From positions 4,202,501 to 4,266,500 of the forward strand of contig NZ_CP121473.1 in NCBI RefSeq assembly GCF_033954455.1: a stretch of DNA of 64,000 bases, in the 5' to 3' direction. The DNA is from Thiorhodovibrio litoralis (GTDB taxonomy: Bacteria > Pseudomonadota > Gammaproteobacteria > Chromatiales > Chromatiaceae). Made by a program: the position numbers and the translations under genes. Positions 29,225 through 37,039 of the stretch are shown in pieces; the stretch's first letter is position 1, and each line of letters opens with the position of its first letter. Under the pieces are notes generated by a model. That model worked only from the letters and a program-made list of their open reading frames with translations, made no database searches and was not told the origin of the DNA.

Positions 29225-29659
29225 ATGACTGTGCCGCCCAAACCCCAAGTTGCTAGCTCCCTGTTGTCACGACGCATTGGCATTGCCGGTGCCCTGCTTG
29301 CAGGACTTGCGGTCGGGCTTGGCGCCTTTGGTGCCCATGGACTCAAGGGTCAGGTATCGCCCGAACATCTCGCCGTGTGGAACACCGCAAGCGACTACCT
29401 TGCCTGGCATGGTGTCGCGCTGCTTGCGCTCGCCGCCCTCTTCCGCAGCAACGCTGACCTGGCTCTGGCGCCTTTTGCCCGCATCGCAGCCTATCTGCTG
29501 CTGGCCGGCATCCTTGTTTTCAGCGGCAGCCTCTTCCTTCTGGTGCTGACCGGTGTGGGTCTTTGGGGTGCCGTCACGCCCCTTGGGGGTAGCGCGCTGA
29601 TCCTCGGTTGGCTGGGGCTCGCGTTTGCAATTTGGCGGTGCGAAGTCAACCAGAACTGA
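29225..29659 (+). CDS. DUF423 family membrane protein (YgdD-like)
   Basis: A 144-residue inner-membrane protein with four predicted spans: GIAGALLAGLAVGLGAFGAH, YLAWHGVALLALAALF, IAAYLLLAGILVFSGSLFLLVL and ALILGWLGLAFAIW. The GAFGAHGLK and LVFSGSLFLL stretches are diagnostic of DUF423. Function unknown. It sits 10 bases upstream of rsmE and is probably cotranscribed with it. Confidence 0.87.
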   Translation: MTVPPKPQVASSLLSRRIGIAGALLAGLAVGLGAFGAHGLKGQVSPEHLAVWNTASDYLAWHGVALLALAALFRSNADLALAPFARIAAYLLLAGILVFSGSLFLLVLTGVGLWGAVTPLGGSALILGWLGLAFAIWRCEVNQN

Positions 29660-29669
29660 GCCCAGGCCA

Positions 29670-30431
29670 ATGTCACAAGAGCGTCTCTCCCGTGTTTACA
29701 CAAACCGCTCCTTGGCGGCCAACACCGAGATTGAGCTCCAACCAGGCGCGGCAAAACACCTGCAACATGTCTTGCGCCTGCGCCGAGGCGATCGCTTTAT
29801 TTTGTTTGACGGACACGGCCACGACTTTGCGGCGGAAATCCGAGACCTGCGCGGCACCAACCTAATCGCCTGCGTCGGCGCCGCCGGACCGCCCGAGCCG
29901 GCACCGGCGCTGCGGATTCATCTCGGCATCGGCGTCTCCAAGGGGGAGCGGATGGAGTTTGCCATTCAAAAAGCGGTCGAACTGGGCGTGACAGAACTCA
30001 CCCCGCTCTGGACTTGCCGCGGAGTGGTCAAGCTGGACGGCGAGCGGCTCGCGCGCAAAGTCACGCGCTGGCAGAGCATCATCATCTCCGCCTGCGAGCA
30101 GAGCGGCCGTCGCGTCCTGCCGCGACTGCATCAGCCAGTCAAGCTCGCCGACTGGCTCGCGCACGACCACCCCGGCGGTGTGTTGCTGGATCACCGGGCC
30201 GAGGCGACACTCGATCGGCTCTCAGCGCCCCACGCGGACACACCGATATCTCTGGCCATCGGCCCAGAGGGCGGACTCTCCAAGGATGAGCGCGCGCTTG
30301 CGACCGCAAAAGGGTTCACTCCCGTGCGCATGGGTCCGCGTGTGATGCGCACAGAAACGGCGCCACTTGCCGCTATCGCCGCAATGCAAGCCCTGTGGGG
30401 CGATTTTCGCACTGAGACCGACAGATGCTGA
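29670..30431 (+). CDS. rsmE: 16S rRNA (uracil1498-N3)-methyltransferase RsmE
   Basis: A 253-residue SPOUT methyltransferase that methylates N3 of U1498 in 16S rRNA. ATG 29670 gives the standard start (MSQERLSRVYTNRSL). The N-terminal PUA-like domain has HLQHVLRLRRGD. The trefoil-knot part has KGERMEFAIQKAVELGVTEL and IGPEGGLSKDE, and ends RMGPRVMRTETAPLAAI, the SAM-binding knot signature. Its stop overlaps the next gene's start by 7 bases. Confidence 0.95.
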   Translation: MSQERLSRVYTNRSLAANTEIELQPGAAKHLQHVLRLRRGDRFILFDGHGHDFAAEIRDLRGTNLIACVGAAGPPEPAPALRIHLGIGVSKGERMEFAIQKAVELGVTELTPLWTCRGVVKLDGERLARKVTRWQSIIISACEQSGRRVLPRLHQPVKLADWLAHDHPGGVLLDHRAEATLDRLSAPHADTPISLAIGPEGGLSKDERALATAKGFTPVRMGPRVMRTETAPLAAIAAMQALWGDFRTETDRC

Positions 30432-30955
30432 ATGCCAGGCCATCACATCCGCCGCCCGAGACTCGCAGCATCCGTCGCTACAGCGCGTTTTTTCGCACCT
30501 GGGCACAAGCCTTCGGCGAACATGAGCTGATTGAGGACCCGGATAACGCATTGCGCTGGCTGATCGGCCCCAACCAACTCGGGTTCATTTTAAACACGAG
30601 CCTTCGCCGTCAGCTCTATGCCCTGCTGCTTGGACGCCATGCCCACCCACCACCACGGCTGAGACTCACTAGAGAGTCCCTGCAACTCGGCCAACACTAT
30701 TGGATGCCCGCACGGGCGCCAGAACCCGTTTACCAGCTGCTGCAGCGGATACTCGCCAACAAAGGAGCACTGCATTTGTTTCAGAGCTACCATCTGATCT
30801 TCCCGGCTGGCACCCGCATCCTAACACTCAGTCAACAGGCACCCATGCCATTGATCTACCGGGAAATCGCCGCCGTTGAACTGGAAGTCGACGCAGGGCT
30901 GTTGGGCGGCGTAACAGACGCCGCAGCGGTGGAATCGCCCGGTCCATCAGACTGA
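30425..30955 (+). CDS. Uncharacterised protein overlapping rsmE
   Basis: A 176-residue soluble protein whose ATG lies inside the rsmE end (AGATGCTGA), implying coupling. It is Arg/Leu/Pro-rich, with no signal peptide or membrane span. Recognisable blocks are RWLIGPNQLGFILNTSLRRQLYAL, LGQHYWMPARAPEPVYQLLQ and FPAGTRILTLSQQ. I recognise no family. Its last ~100 bases overlap, tail to tail, the 3' end of the SanA-like gene on the other strand; both frames stay open there, so one or both C-termini may be recent extensions. Confidence 0.6.
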   Translation: MLNARPSHPPPETRSIRRYSAFFRTWAQAFGEHELIEDPDNALRWLIGPNQLGFILNTSLRRQLYALLLGRHAHPPPRLRLTRESLQLGQHYWMPARAPEPVYQLLQRILANKGALHLFQSYHLIFPAGTRILTLSQQAPMPLIYREIAAVELEVDAGLLGGVTDAAAVESPGPSD

Positions 30956-31794
30956 TTTTCCGCTGCATGCGGCAGAGCGCCAGTGGCGTCGTCAGCCTGC
31001 CGATCCGCAACCTCCGGCTGACCACCGGTCGTCGCGTCAGACCGCGTACTCGGCATCCCGGATTCAGAGCCCTGACTATCGACAGGGTCCGCCTTGACCT
31101 TCACCGGCTCGGGCTCGCCGAGAAACTTCGGTTCGCGCCCGCTCAGCACATCCCAGATCGCCACCACGCGCGCGCCAATCTCCCGCAGCCGAACCCGAAA
31201 ACCGGCCGCACCACCAGGGTCTTCGGCCGCATAGCCATAGGCGTCAATCCCATGCGCCCGGGCGATGAACACACCACGCTCGACATGATAGCTCTGACTG
31301 ACGATCAAAAACCGCTCCAAGCCAAACACCCGCTTGGCCCGCACTACCGAGTCGAGCGTGCGAAACCCGGCATAATCCAGCGTGACATGCGCGTCCGGAA
31401 CACCCAGTGCAATCAAATCCCGACGCATGGCCTCGGGCTCGTTGTAGTACCGCGAGCCATTGTCGCCGCTCACCAGAATACCCTGCACCCGGCCTTGATG
31501 GTAAAGCGCGGCGGCTGCCTCGAGCCGCGCACGATAGAATTGATTGGGCCGCCCACGATGCGTGCGGCGCGCCGTACCAAGAACCAAAGCCACAGGCATT
31601 GGCTCTACCTGCGACAAATCGCGCGCGACCCAGGGCGCAGTCCGCCAAGAGACCCACAAGTCGCCAATTAACGCGGCAGCAACCAGCGCCGCAGCAAGCC
31701 CGACTGCGCCCAGCCCAAGCCTCCGCCAAAGCTTCCAGCGGCGCGGAACAACCGCCCTGTCGGCTGATCCGGTTGCACAAGTTTGCTGCTCCAT
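30856..31794 (-). CDS. SanA/YdcF-like DUF218 membrane protein with C-terminal extension
   Basis: A 312-residue protein with one N-terminal span (LGAVGLAAALVAAALIGDLWVSW) and a periplasmic DUF218 domain: ALVLGTARRTHRGRPNQFYRARLEAA, ILVSGDNGSRYYNEPEAMRRDLIALG, LDYAGFRTLDSVVRAK and FLIVSQSYHVERGVFIARAHGIDA. This is the SanA subgroup, linked to envelope barrier function. The last ~75 residues (from VKVKADPVDSQG) are Ser/Thr/Ala/Gly-rich and absent from typical members, and they overlap a plus-strand gene. Confidence 0.85.
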   Translation of the reverse strand: MEQQTCATGSADRAVVPRRWKLWRRLGLGAVGLAAALVAAALIGDLWVSWRTAPWVARDLSQVEPMPVALVLGTARRTHRGRPNQFYRARLEAAAALYHQGRVQGILVSGDNGSRYYNEPEAMRRDLIALGVPDAHVTLDYAGFRTLDSVVRAKRVFGLERFLIVSQSYHVERGVFIARAHGIDAYGYAAEDPGGAAGFRVRLREIGARVVAIWDVLSGREPKFLGEPEPVKVKADPVDSQGSESGMPSTRSDATTGGQPEVADRQADDATGALPHAAENQSDGPGDSTAAASVTPPNSPASTSSSTAAISR

Positions 31795-31985
31795 TCAGAC
31801 TCCAGGTTAAACTCCCGGCCAGACGCCCGATCACGTCGGGTCAGACTGCAAGAAGACTCCGATCAGGCTATCGCCGCAGCGACCGAAGCAACATTCAGCT
31901 CCTCCACCAGCGCCAACCCCACTCACCCAAGACATCATCGTGCCGCGCAGTCACTGCGCACGCGTCTCAGTCATATCCAATCACC

Positions 31986-33914
31986 ATGACCGCATCCGGC
32001 ATTCTCCGCTACCGTGTCGCCAGTCGACGGCCACACGCGCATCTGTTCGATCTGACCCTGTCCATTCCAGAACTGCCACAGCCTTCAGCATTGCGAGACG
32101 AAGAAGCAAATGCGCAAAGTTCAGACAAGAGCGCAGGCGGCGAGATCAAGCAAGCACGTCCGCTGACATTCAGCCTGCCAGCCTGGATTCCCGGCAGCTA
32201 CATGATCCGCGATTTTGCGCGCCATCTGATGAAAGTGCACGCGCAAGATGCGACCGGTCCGGTAGTGATCGAAAAACGCGACAAGCAGACCTGGCACCTG
32301 CCCGCCGCCCGCGGGACCGTCAGCCTGAGCTACCAGGTCTACGCTGGCGATCTCAGCGTGCGGGGGGCTGATCTGGATCATACCCATGGTTATTTCAACG
32401 GCGCCTGCCTGTTTCTGCAAGTCGCCGGGTGCGAAAACTGGCCTTGCGAGCTCAACATCGAACGCCCGGCGGACCCCTGCGCAACCGATTGGCGTCTCGC
32501 CACCAGCATGCCCAGCGCCGGGGCTTCAGCTTGGGGATTTGGACGCTACCGCGCGGAGAACTATGCCGAACTGATCGACCATCCGGTGGAAATGGGCCGG
32601 TTCGCACTGGTGGAATTCAAGGTCCACGGCATTCCGCACACCATGGCAATCAGCGGCCATCAGCGTGCTGATCTTGAGCGCATGGGCCGCGACCTCACCC
32701 GAGTTTGCGAACAGCAAGCCGCGCTCTTCGGCGAGCTACCCATCGATCGCTACCTGTTCCTCACCCAGGTGGTGGGCGACGGCTATGGCGGCCTCGAGCA
32801 CCGCGCCTCATCCAGTCTGATCTGCAAGCGCGACGACCTGCCCGCGCCGGGCGAGAGCGAGATTTCTGAAGGCTATCGGCGGTTTCTCGGGCTGTGCAGT
32901 CATGAGTATTTTCATCTGTGGAACGTCAAGCGCATTCGCCCGCATGTCTTTGCCGAGCAGGGGCTTGAGCGTGAAGTCCATACCCGGCTGCTGTGGGCCT
33001 TCGAAGGCATCACCTCCTATTACGACGATCTGGCCCTGGCGCGCAGCGGCCTGATCAGCCCGAAGGAATACCTTGGCCTGCTGGCCAACAGCATCAGCCG
33101 CGTGCTGCGCGACCCCGGGCGCCTGCGCCAGACGGTGGCCGAGTCGAGCTTCGACGCCTGGACCAAATTCTACAAACAAGACGCCAACGCCCCCAATGCC
33201 ATCGTCAGCTATTACGTCAAGGGGGCGCTGATTGCGCTGGCGCTTGATCTGACCATACGCCATCGCACGGACGGCCACCAGAGCCTCGACGATGTGATGC
33301 GCGCGCTCTGGCAACGCAACGGCCGCAGCGACATCGGCGTGCCCGAGCGGGAACCCGAGCGCCTCGCCATGGAGGTCACCGGACTCGACCTGCAGAGCTT
33401 TTTTGCCCAAGCGCTCGATGACACCCAAGACCTCGACCTGACGCCGCTGCTGGCGTCCGTCGGTGTGACCCTGCATCTGCGACCGGCCAAGCATGACAAG
33501 GACCTCGGCGGCGCCAGCGACCAACCAACGCCGATCGAGCCGATCCCGTCCATCGGCGCGCGTCTGCAGGCACAGGGCACGGAAATCAAGCTCGCCGCCG
33601 TCATCAACGACCGTCCGGCCGAGCGAGCCGGCCTGGCGCCCGGAGATATGCTGGTGGCTATCGACGGCCTGCGTGTCGATGCCGATACCATCAAGACCCA
33701 ACTCGCCCGTCTTCCGATCGGAAAGCCGGTGACCGTGCACGCCTTTCGCCGCGATGAGCTGCACGTTTTCGAGCTCGTCCCAGAGCCCGCACCGGCGGAG
33801 ATCTGCGAGCTGATCCTGTTGCCGGACCCGCCGGCCACCGACTTGGAGGCCAGTGCCGCCTGGCTCCATCTCCAATCGCCTGGCACGCGCATTCCTGACC
33901 GCCCCAAGCAATGA
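31986..33914 (+). CDS. M61 family metallopeptidase with PDZ domain
   Basis: A 642-residue peptidase of the glycyl-aminopeptidase (M61) family. ATG 31986 was chosen because the family N-terminal domain begins at once (LRYRVASRRPHAHLFDLTL; LPAWIPGSYMIRDFARH). The zinc site is HEYFHLWNVKRIRP with the downstream glutamate in LWAFEGITSYYDDL. A C-terminal PDZ domain (DRPAERAGLAPGDMLVAIDGLRV) completes the usual architecture. No signal peptide is evident, so it is probably cytoplasmic. It overlaps birA by ATGA. Confidence 0.93.
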   Translation: MTASGILRYRVASRRPHAHLFDLTLSIPELPQPSALRDEEANAQSSDKSAGGEIKQARPLTFSLPAWIPGSYMIRDFARHLMKVHAQDATGPVVIEKRDKQTWHLPAARGTVSLSYQVYAGDLSVRGADLDHTHGYFNGACLFLQVAGCENWPCELNIERPADPCATDWRLATSMPSAGASAWGFGRYRAENYAELIDHPVEMGRFALVEFKVHGIPHTMAISGHQRADLERMGRDLTRVCEQQAALFGELPIDRYLFLTQVVGDGYGGLEHRASSSLICKRDDLPAPGESEISEGYRRFLGLCSHEYFHLWNVKRIRPHVFAEQGLEREVHTRLLWAFEGITSYYDDLALARSGLISPKEYLGLLANSISRVLRDPGRLRQTVAESSFDAWTKFYKQDANAPNAIVSYYVKGALIALALDLTIRHRTDGHQSLDDVMRALWQRNGRSDIGVPEREPERLAMEVTGLDLQSFFAQALDDTQDLDLTPLLASVGVTLHLRPAKHDKDLGGASDQPTPIEPIPSIGARLQAQGTEIKLAAVINDRPAERAGLAPGDMLVAIDGLRVDADTIKTQLARLPIGKPVTVHAFRRDELHVFELVPEPAPAEICELILLPDPPATDLEASAAWLHLQSPGTRIPDRPKQ

Positions 33915-34990
33915 GTCCTGCTGATTCTCGGCAACAGCCCGCCACCTTGGTCCGCAACGGAACGCGAGGGACCCTGGACACCGGAGCCAATCTGATCCGT
34001 CGGCTCGCCGACGGACAGCGTCACTCAGGCGCAGCCCTGGCCAGCGAGCTCGGCATCAGCCGCGCCGCGGTCTGGAAGGCCGTTCGCCGCACCAGCCAGC
34101 GCTTCGGCCTCGAGATTCTCGCCACCAGGGGGCAAGGCTACCAACTTGCCACCCCGCTTGAGCTACTCAATGCCGAACGAATTGACGCCACACTCTCGCC
34201 AGCGGTCCGGGAGCGGGTTGGACCAATTCACTGCTTTGCAGAGCTCGATTCCACCAACACCTGGCTACTCGAACAGGCCGCTGAGGGCGCTCCGAGTGGC
34301 ACCTGCGTGCTGGCGGAACGTCAAACGGCTGGGCGCGGCCGCCGCGGACGCAACTGGCATTCTCCGTTCGCAGCCAACCTCTACCTATCCATCCTCTGGC
34401 GTTTCGACACCGGACCCGCTGCACTCGGCGCCCTCAGCCTGGCCGCGGGTGCCACTGTCGCACAAGCCGTTGAAGCCTTTGGCGTCAAAGGCGTGCAACT
34501 CAAATGGCCCAATGACATCCACTGGCAGGAACGCAAACTGGGTGGGCTACTGATCGAAGTGGCCGGCGAAACCCAGGGCCCCAGCCGCGCAGTCCTTGGT
34601 CTGGGACTCAACCTCAATATGCCCGCTACCGCAGGCAACAGCATCGACCAGCCTTGGGTCGACGTGCGCGAGGCATGCGAGGGCCAGTCACTGGAGCGCA
34701 ATACCATCGCCGCCGCTTGCATCGAGCGACTGACAACACTGCTCGCTTCCTTTCTGCATCAAGGCCCCAAACCCTTCATCGACGCCTGGCGGCGTTTCGA
34801 CGGCTATCGAGACCAACCCGCGAGCCTGCACTGGAGCGAGCACCAGGTCCAAGGTATCTATCGCGGCATCGACGATCATGGCGCCCTGCTGCTGCAAGTC
34901 GGCACCGAAACCCGCCATTTCGCCGCCGGCGAGTTCAGTCTGCGCCCGACCCGCGCAGCGGCCAACAACTCCGACACCCAGCCTCGTTAG
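33911..34990 (+). CDS. birA: Biotin--[acetyl-CoA-carboxylase] ligase / biotin operon repressor
   Basis: A 359-residue BirA. The N-terminal winged helix (about 25-85: LIRRLADGQRHSGAALASELGISRAAVWKAV) is followed by the ligase domain with AERQTAGRGRRGRNWHSPF (biotin/AMP loop), LKWPNDIHW and GLLIEVAGE, then a C-terminal SH3-like domain. It activates biotin and transfers it to carboxylases, and the wing suggests it may also repress bio genes. The ATG overlaps the M61 stop (ATGA), and coaX follows 46 bases later, the common birA-coaX order. Confidence 0.95.
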   Translation: MSPADSRQQPATLVRNGTRGTLDTGANLIRRLADGQRHSGAALASELGISRAAVWKAVRRTSQRFGLEILATRGQGYQLATPLELLNAERIDATLSPAVRERVGPIHCFAELDSTNTWLLEQAAEGAPSGTCVLAERQTAGRGRRGRNWHSPFAANLYLSILWRFDTGPAALGALSLAAGATVAQAVEAFGVKGVQLKWPNDIHWQERKLGGLLIEVAGETQGPSRAVLGLGLNLNMPATAGNSIDQPWVDVREACEGQSLERNTIAAACIERLTTLLASFLHQGPKPFIDAWRRFDGYRDQPASLHWSEHQVQGIYRGIDDHGALLLQVGTETRHFAAGEFSLRPTRAAANNSDTQPR

Positions 34991-35036
34991 CCATTGATAA
35001 TTCGGAAAAAAACCAAGCAGTCCTCCAAATTCGACC

Positions 35037-35768
35037 ATGCACCTGATCATTGACATCGGTAACACGAGCATAAAATGGGCCCTGTGGGACGGAACCGCCC
35101 TGTCCGACATGCAGCGCGCCCGCCATCACGGCGCCCTGCCTATCGACCTGCTCGCCGCTTGGGAGTCGCTCGAAGGCGTGACGGCGGTTCGCGCCAGCAA
35201 CGTCGGCCCGGCAGCGGTCAAAGAAGCCGTCGCCAACATCTGCCAGACCCTGTGGCAGCAATCGCCGCAGTTCATCAACATCGACCCAGCCCGTTCACCG
35301 GTGCGCATCGCCTACCCCGACCCCAGCCGGCTCGGCGTCGACCGCTGGCTATCGCTCTGCGCCGCCCATCGCCTCTACCCCGGTCCCAAGCTCATTATGC
35401 ACATCGGCACCGCCATCACCTTCGACGCACTACTCGAGGACGGACAACATCTCGGCGGCCACATCCTCCCCGGCATCGAAGCCTTGCGCGCCACACTCTT
35501 CAGCACCACCCAAATCCCGCCCGAGGACAGAACCGACCCGGACAATACCCTCTGGGGCACCAACACCGGTCAATGCATCGCCGCCGCCTGCCTCCACGCC
35601 CCCGCCGCCCTCGCCGACCGTCTCTGGCACCAACTACGCAAGCAAACCGCAACCACCCCCCGCCTGCTCATCACCGGCGGCGACGCCGAACGCCTGAGCC
35701 CCCTGCTCACCCACCCCAGCTTTCACCACCCCGACCTAGTCCTCCAAGGCATCGTCCAGCAACCCTGA
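35037..35768 (+). CDS. coaX: Type III pantothenate kinase
   Basis: A 243-residue CoaX that phosphorylates pantothenate in the first step of CoA synthesis. The ASKHA-fold start MHLIIDIGNTSIKWALWDG has the phosphate-1 motif. SRLGVDRWLSLCAAH and IGTAITFDALLEDGQHLGGHILPG are the substrate and phosphate-2 regions, and LLITGGDAERL the adenosine motif. This form is not feedback-inhibited by CoA in characterised homologues. Confidence 0.95.
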   Translation: MHLIIDIGNTSIKWALWDGTALSDMQRARHHGALPIDLLAAWESLEGVTAVRASNVGPAAVKEAVANICQTLWQQSPQFINIDPARSPVRIAYPDPSRLGVDRWLSLCAAHRLYPGPKLIMHIGTAITFDALLEDGQHLGGHILPGIEALRATLFSTTQIPPEDRTDPDNTLWGTNTGQCIAAACLHAPAALADRLWHQLRKQTATTPRLLITGGDAERLSPLLTHPSFHHPDLVLQGIVQQP

Positions 35769-35842
35769 AAACATCCGCTCGCCACAACTCATCCAAACGA
35801 AGAATTGCGAAAACCCACTTCCAGACCCGGCCCCCTTTCGAC

Positions 35843-35848
35843 TAGAAT
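35843..35848 (+). promoter_or_regulatory. Possible -10 element of tRNA-Thr
   Basis: TAGAAT (5 of 6 consensus) lies about 70 bases upstream of the tRNA. The matching -35 region (TCCAGA, 17 bp away) is weak, so this is only a candidate. Confidence 0.3.
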
Positions 35849-35919
35849 CATCCCCACGGGAAAGACGCACCAGTGCGCATCAGCCGCCACCCACCCCAGG
35901 CGTCCCCTCCCCGCCCAAC

Positions 35920-35995
35920 GCTGGCGTAGCTCAGTTGGTAGAGCAGCTGATTTGTAATCAGCAGGTCGTCGGTTCGAATCCGTCCGCCAGCTCCA
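35920..35995 (+). tRNA. tRNA-Thr(TGT)
   Basis: A 76-nt tRNA with encoded CCA (35993-35995). The acceptor stem pairs GCTGGCG with CGCCAGC. The D-arm contains AGCTCAGTTGGTAGAGC. The anticodon arm CTGAT-TTGTAAT-CAG places anticodon TGT, reading ACA threonine. The T-loop GGTTCGAATCC is canonical. Confidence 0.95.
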
Positions 35996-36003
35996 TTAAA
36001 AAC

Positions 36004-36038
36004 AAGGGTTTGCGTTATTCCGCAAACCCTTTATTTTT
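36004..36038 (+). terminator. Rho-independent terminator of tRNA-Thr
   Basis: A perfect 11-bp stem (AAGGGTTTGCG 36004-36014 with CGCAAACCCTT 36021-36031), a 6-nt loop, then TATTTTT. It lies 8 bases after the tRNA. Confidence 0.85.
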
Positions 36039-36572
36039 GCCTTCACCATTGCTGGTAGCCGTTTGTCGCTGGCTAGGACCAGGAAATTTCCTCGGTAGCC
36101 TTTGGACGACCAGGGACTCGAGCCATCCCGGGGACGCTGCGGAGCGTTGGCCATCCCGGTAGACCGAACGACCCCCGAGCGGAATTCGCCTGCGATCCAC
36201 GGTGCCATGCGCAGGCCAGCCGCAAGGATCATGCATTTTTTCCCGGCGCGAAGTTCGCTCTTCCGATCAATTGTCGGGCTCTGTATTCGCGCCAGCCAAG
36301 CTCCCTGATCACCGCGCAATCGGCGGACGCATCAGGAACTCGACTGCATGCGCACCCTCCTTGGCTTCATCTCTTGGCATCCCTTACGAAGCGGGTTCAA
36401 CTGCCGCAGCCGATCAGAATCAGTATCTGAGTTTAGGACTCCAAGGGAGCATTTCCACCAGCAACAGAGGCCGCTTGATGATGGCCCGCTTGATCGGCGC
36501 GACTCGGCACGTTAGTGTGAGAGTGAAGCGCTTTGTCGAACCGATTCACGTCCATCCAATTGCGAGATCAAT
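36039..36572. other. Gene-free stretch between tRNA-Thr terminator and molybdenum hydroxylase operon
   Basis: No convincing gene is seen in 534 bases. Open frames cross it on both strands, but they lack ribosome sites, recognisable motifs and coding-like composition, and the sequence looks eroded. It should hold the promoter of the following operon; I could not identify clear -35/-10 elements, a molybdate operator or a Moco riboswitch fold by eye. Confidence 0.4.
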
Positions 36573-37037
36573 ATGATCACATTAACCGTCAATGGCGAGC
36601 AAAGAGAGATCGAGGTCGATCCGCAGACACCGCTGTTGTGGGTCTTGCGCGATCACCTCGGGCTGACCGGCACCAAGTTTAGCTGCGGGATCGCCCAGTG
36701 CGGGGCTTGCACTGTGCATGTCGACGGTGTCGCCACCCGCTCCTGCTCCACGCCGGTGTCGGCGGTGGCTGGGCGCGAGATTGTCACCATTGAGGGCCTA
36801 TCGGAGAACGCCGATCACCCGGTGCAGCGGGCCTGGGTGGAGCTGGACGTGCCGCAGTGTGGCTTTTGCCAGTCCGGTCAGATCATGGCTGCGGCCTCGC
36901 TGCTGGAGAATAACCCGAAACCATCCGATGCGGACATCGACCAGGGCATGGGCGGCGTTCTGTGCCGCTGCGGAACCTATAACGACATCCGCGCCGCTGT
37001 GAAGCGTGCCGCTGAGATCGCGAGCGAGGAGGCCTGA
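36573..37037 (+). CDS. (2Fe-2S) subunit of a molybdenum hydroxylase (IorA/CoxS-like)
   Basis: A 154-residue iron-sulfur subunit of the xanthine oxidase superfamily. The N-terminal plant-type ferredoxin cluster uses CGIAQCGAC and the later RSC. The C-terminal helical domain holds the second cluster ([10 protein letters not shown] and CRCGTY). Electrons pass from the molybdenum centre through these clusters. The two-subunit layout without an FAD subunit resembles isoquinoline 1-oxidoreductase and related aldehyde dehydrogenases, which pass electrons to a cytochrome. It is three bases upstream of the large subunit. Confidence 0.93.
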   Translation: MITLTVNGEQREIEVDPQTPLLWVLRDHLGLTGTKFSCGIAQCGACTVHVDGVATRSCSTPVSAVAGREIVTIEGLSENADHPVQRAWVELDVPQCGFCQSGQIMAAASLLENNPKPSDADIDQGMGGVLCRCGTYNDIRAAVKRAAEIASEEA

Positions 37038-37039
37038 TC

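Noticed and set aside
36039-36572. Moco riboswitch or molybdate operator upstream of the hydroxylase operon
   Set aside because: I could not find the conserved helices or a convincing palindrome by eye; a covariance-model search would be needed.
35920-36572. Integration scar at tRNA-Thr
   Set aside because: A proper terminator follows the tRNA directly, and no duplicated tRNA 3' segment or phage gene is found downstream.
36202-36576. 124-codon plus-strand frame before the molybdenum hydroxylase operon
   Set aside because: No ribosome site, low-quality composition, no motif, and it ends out of frame over the real start at 36573.
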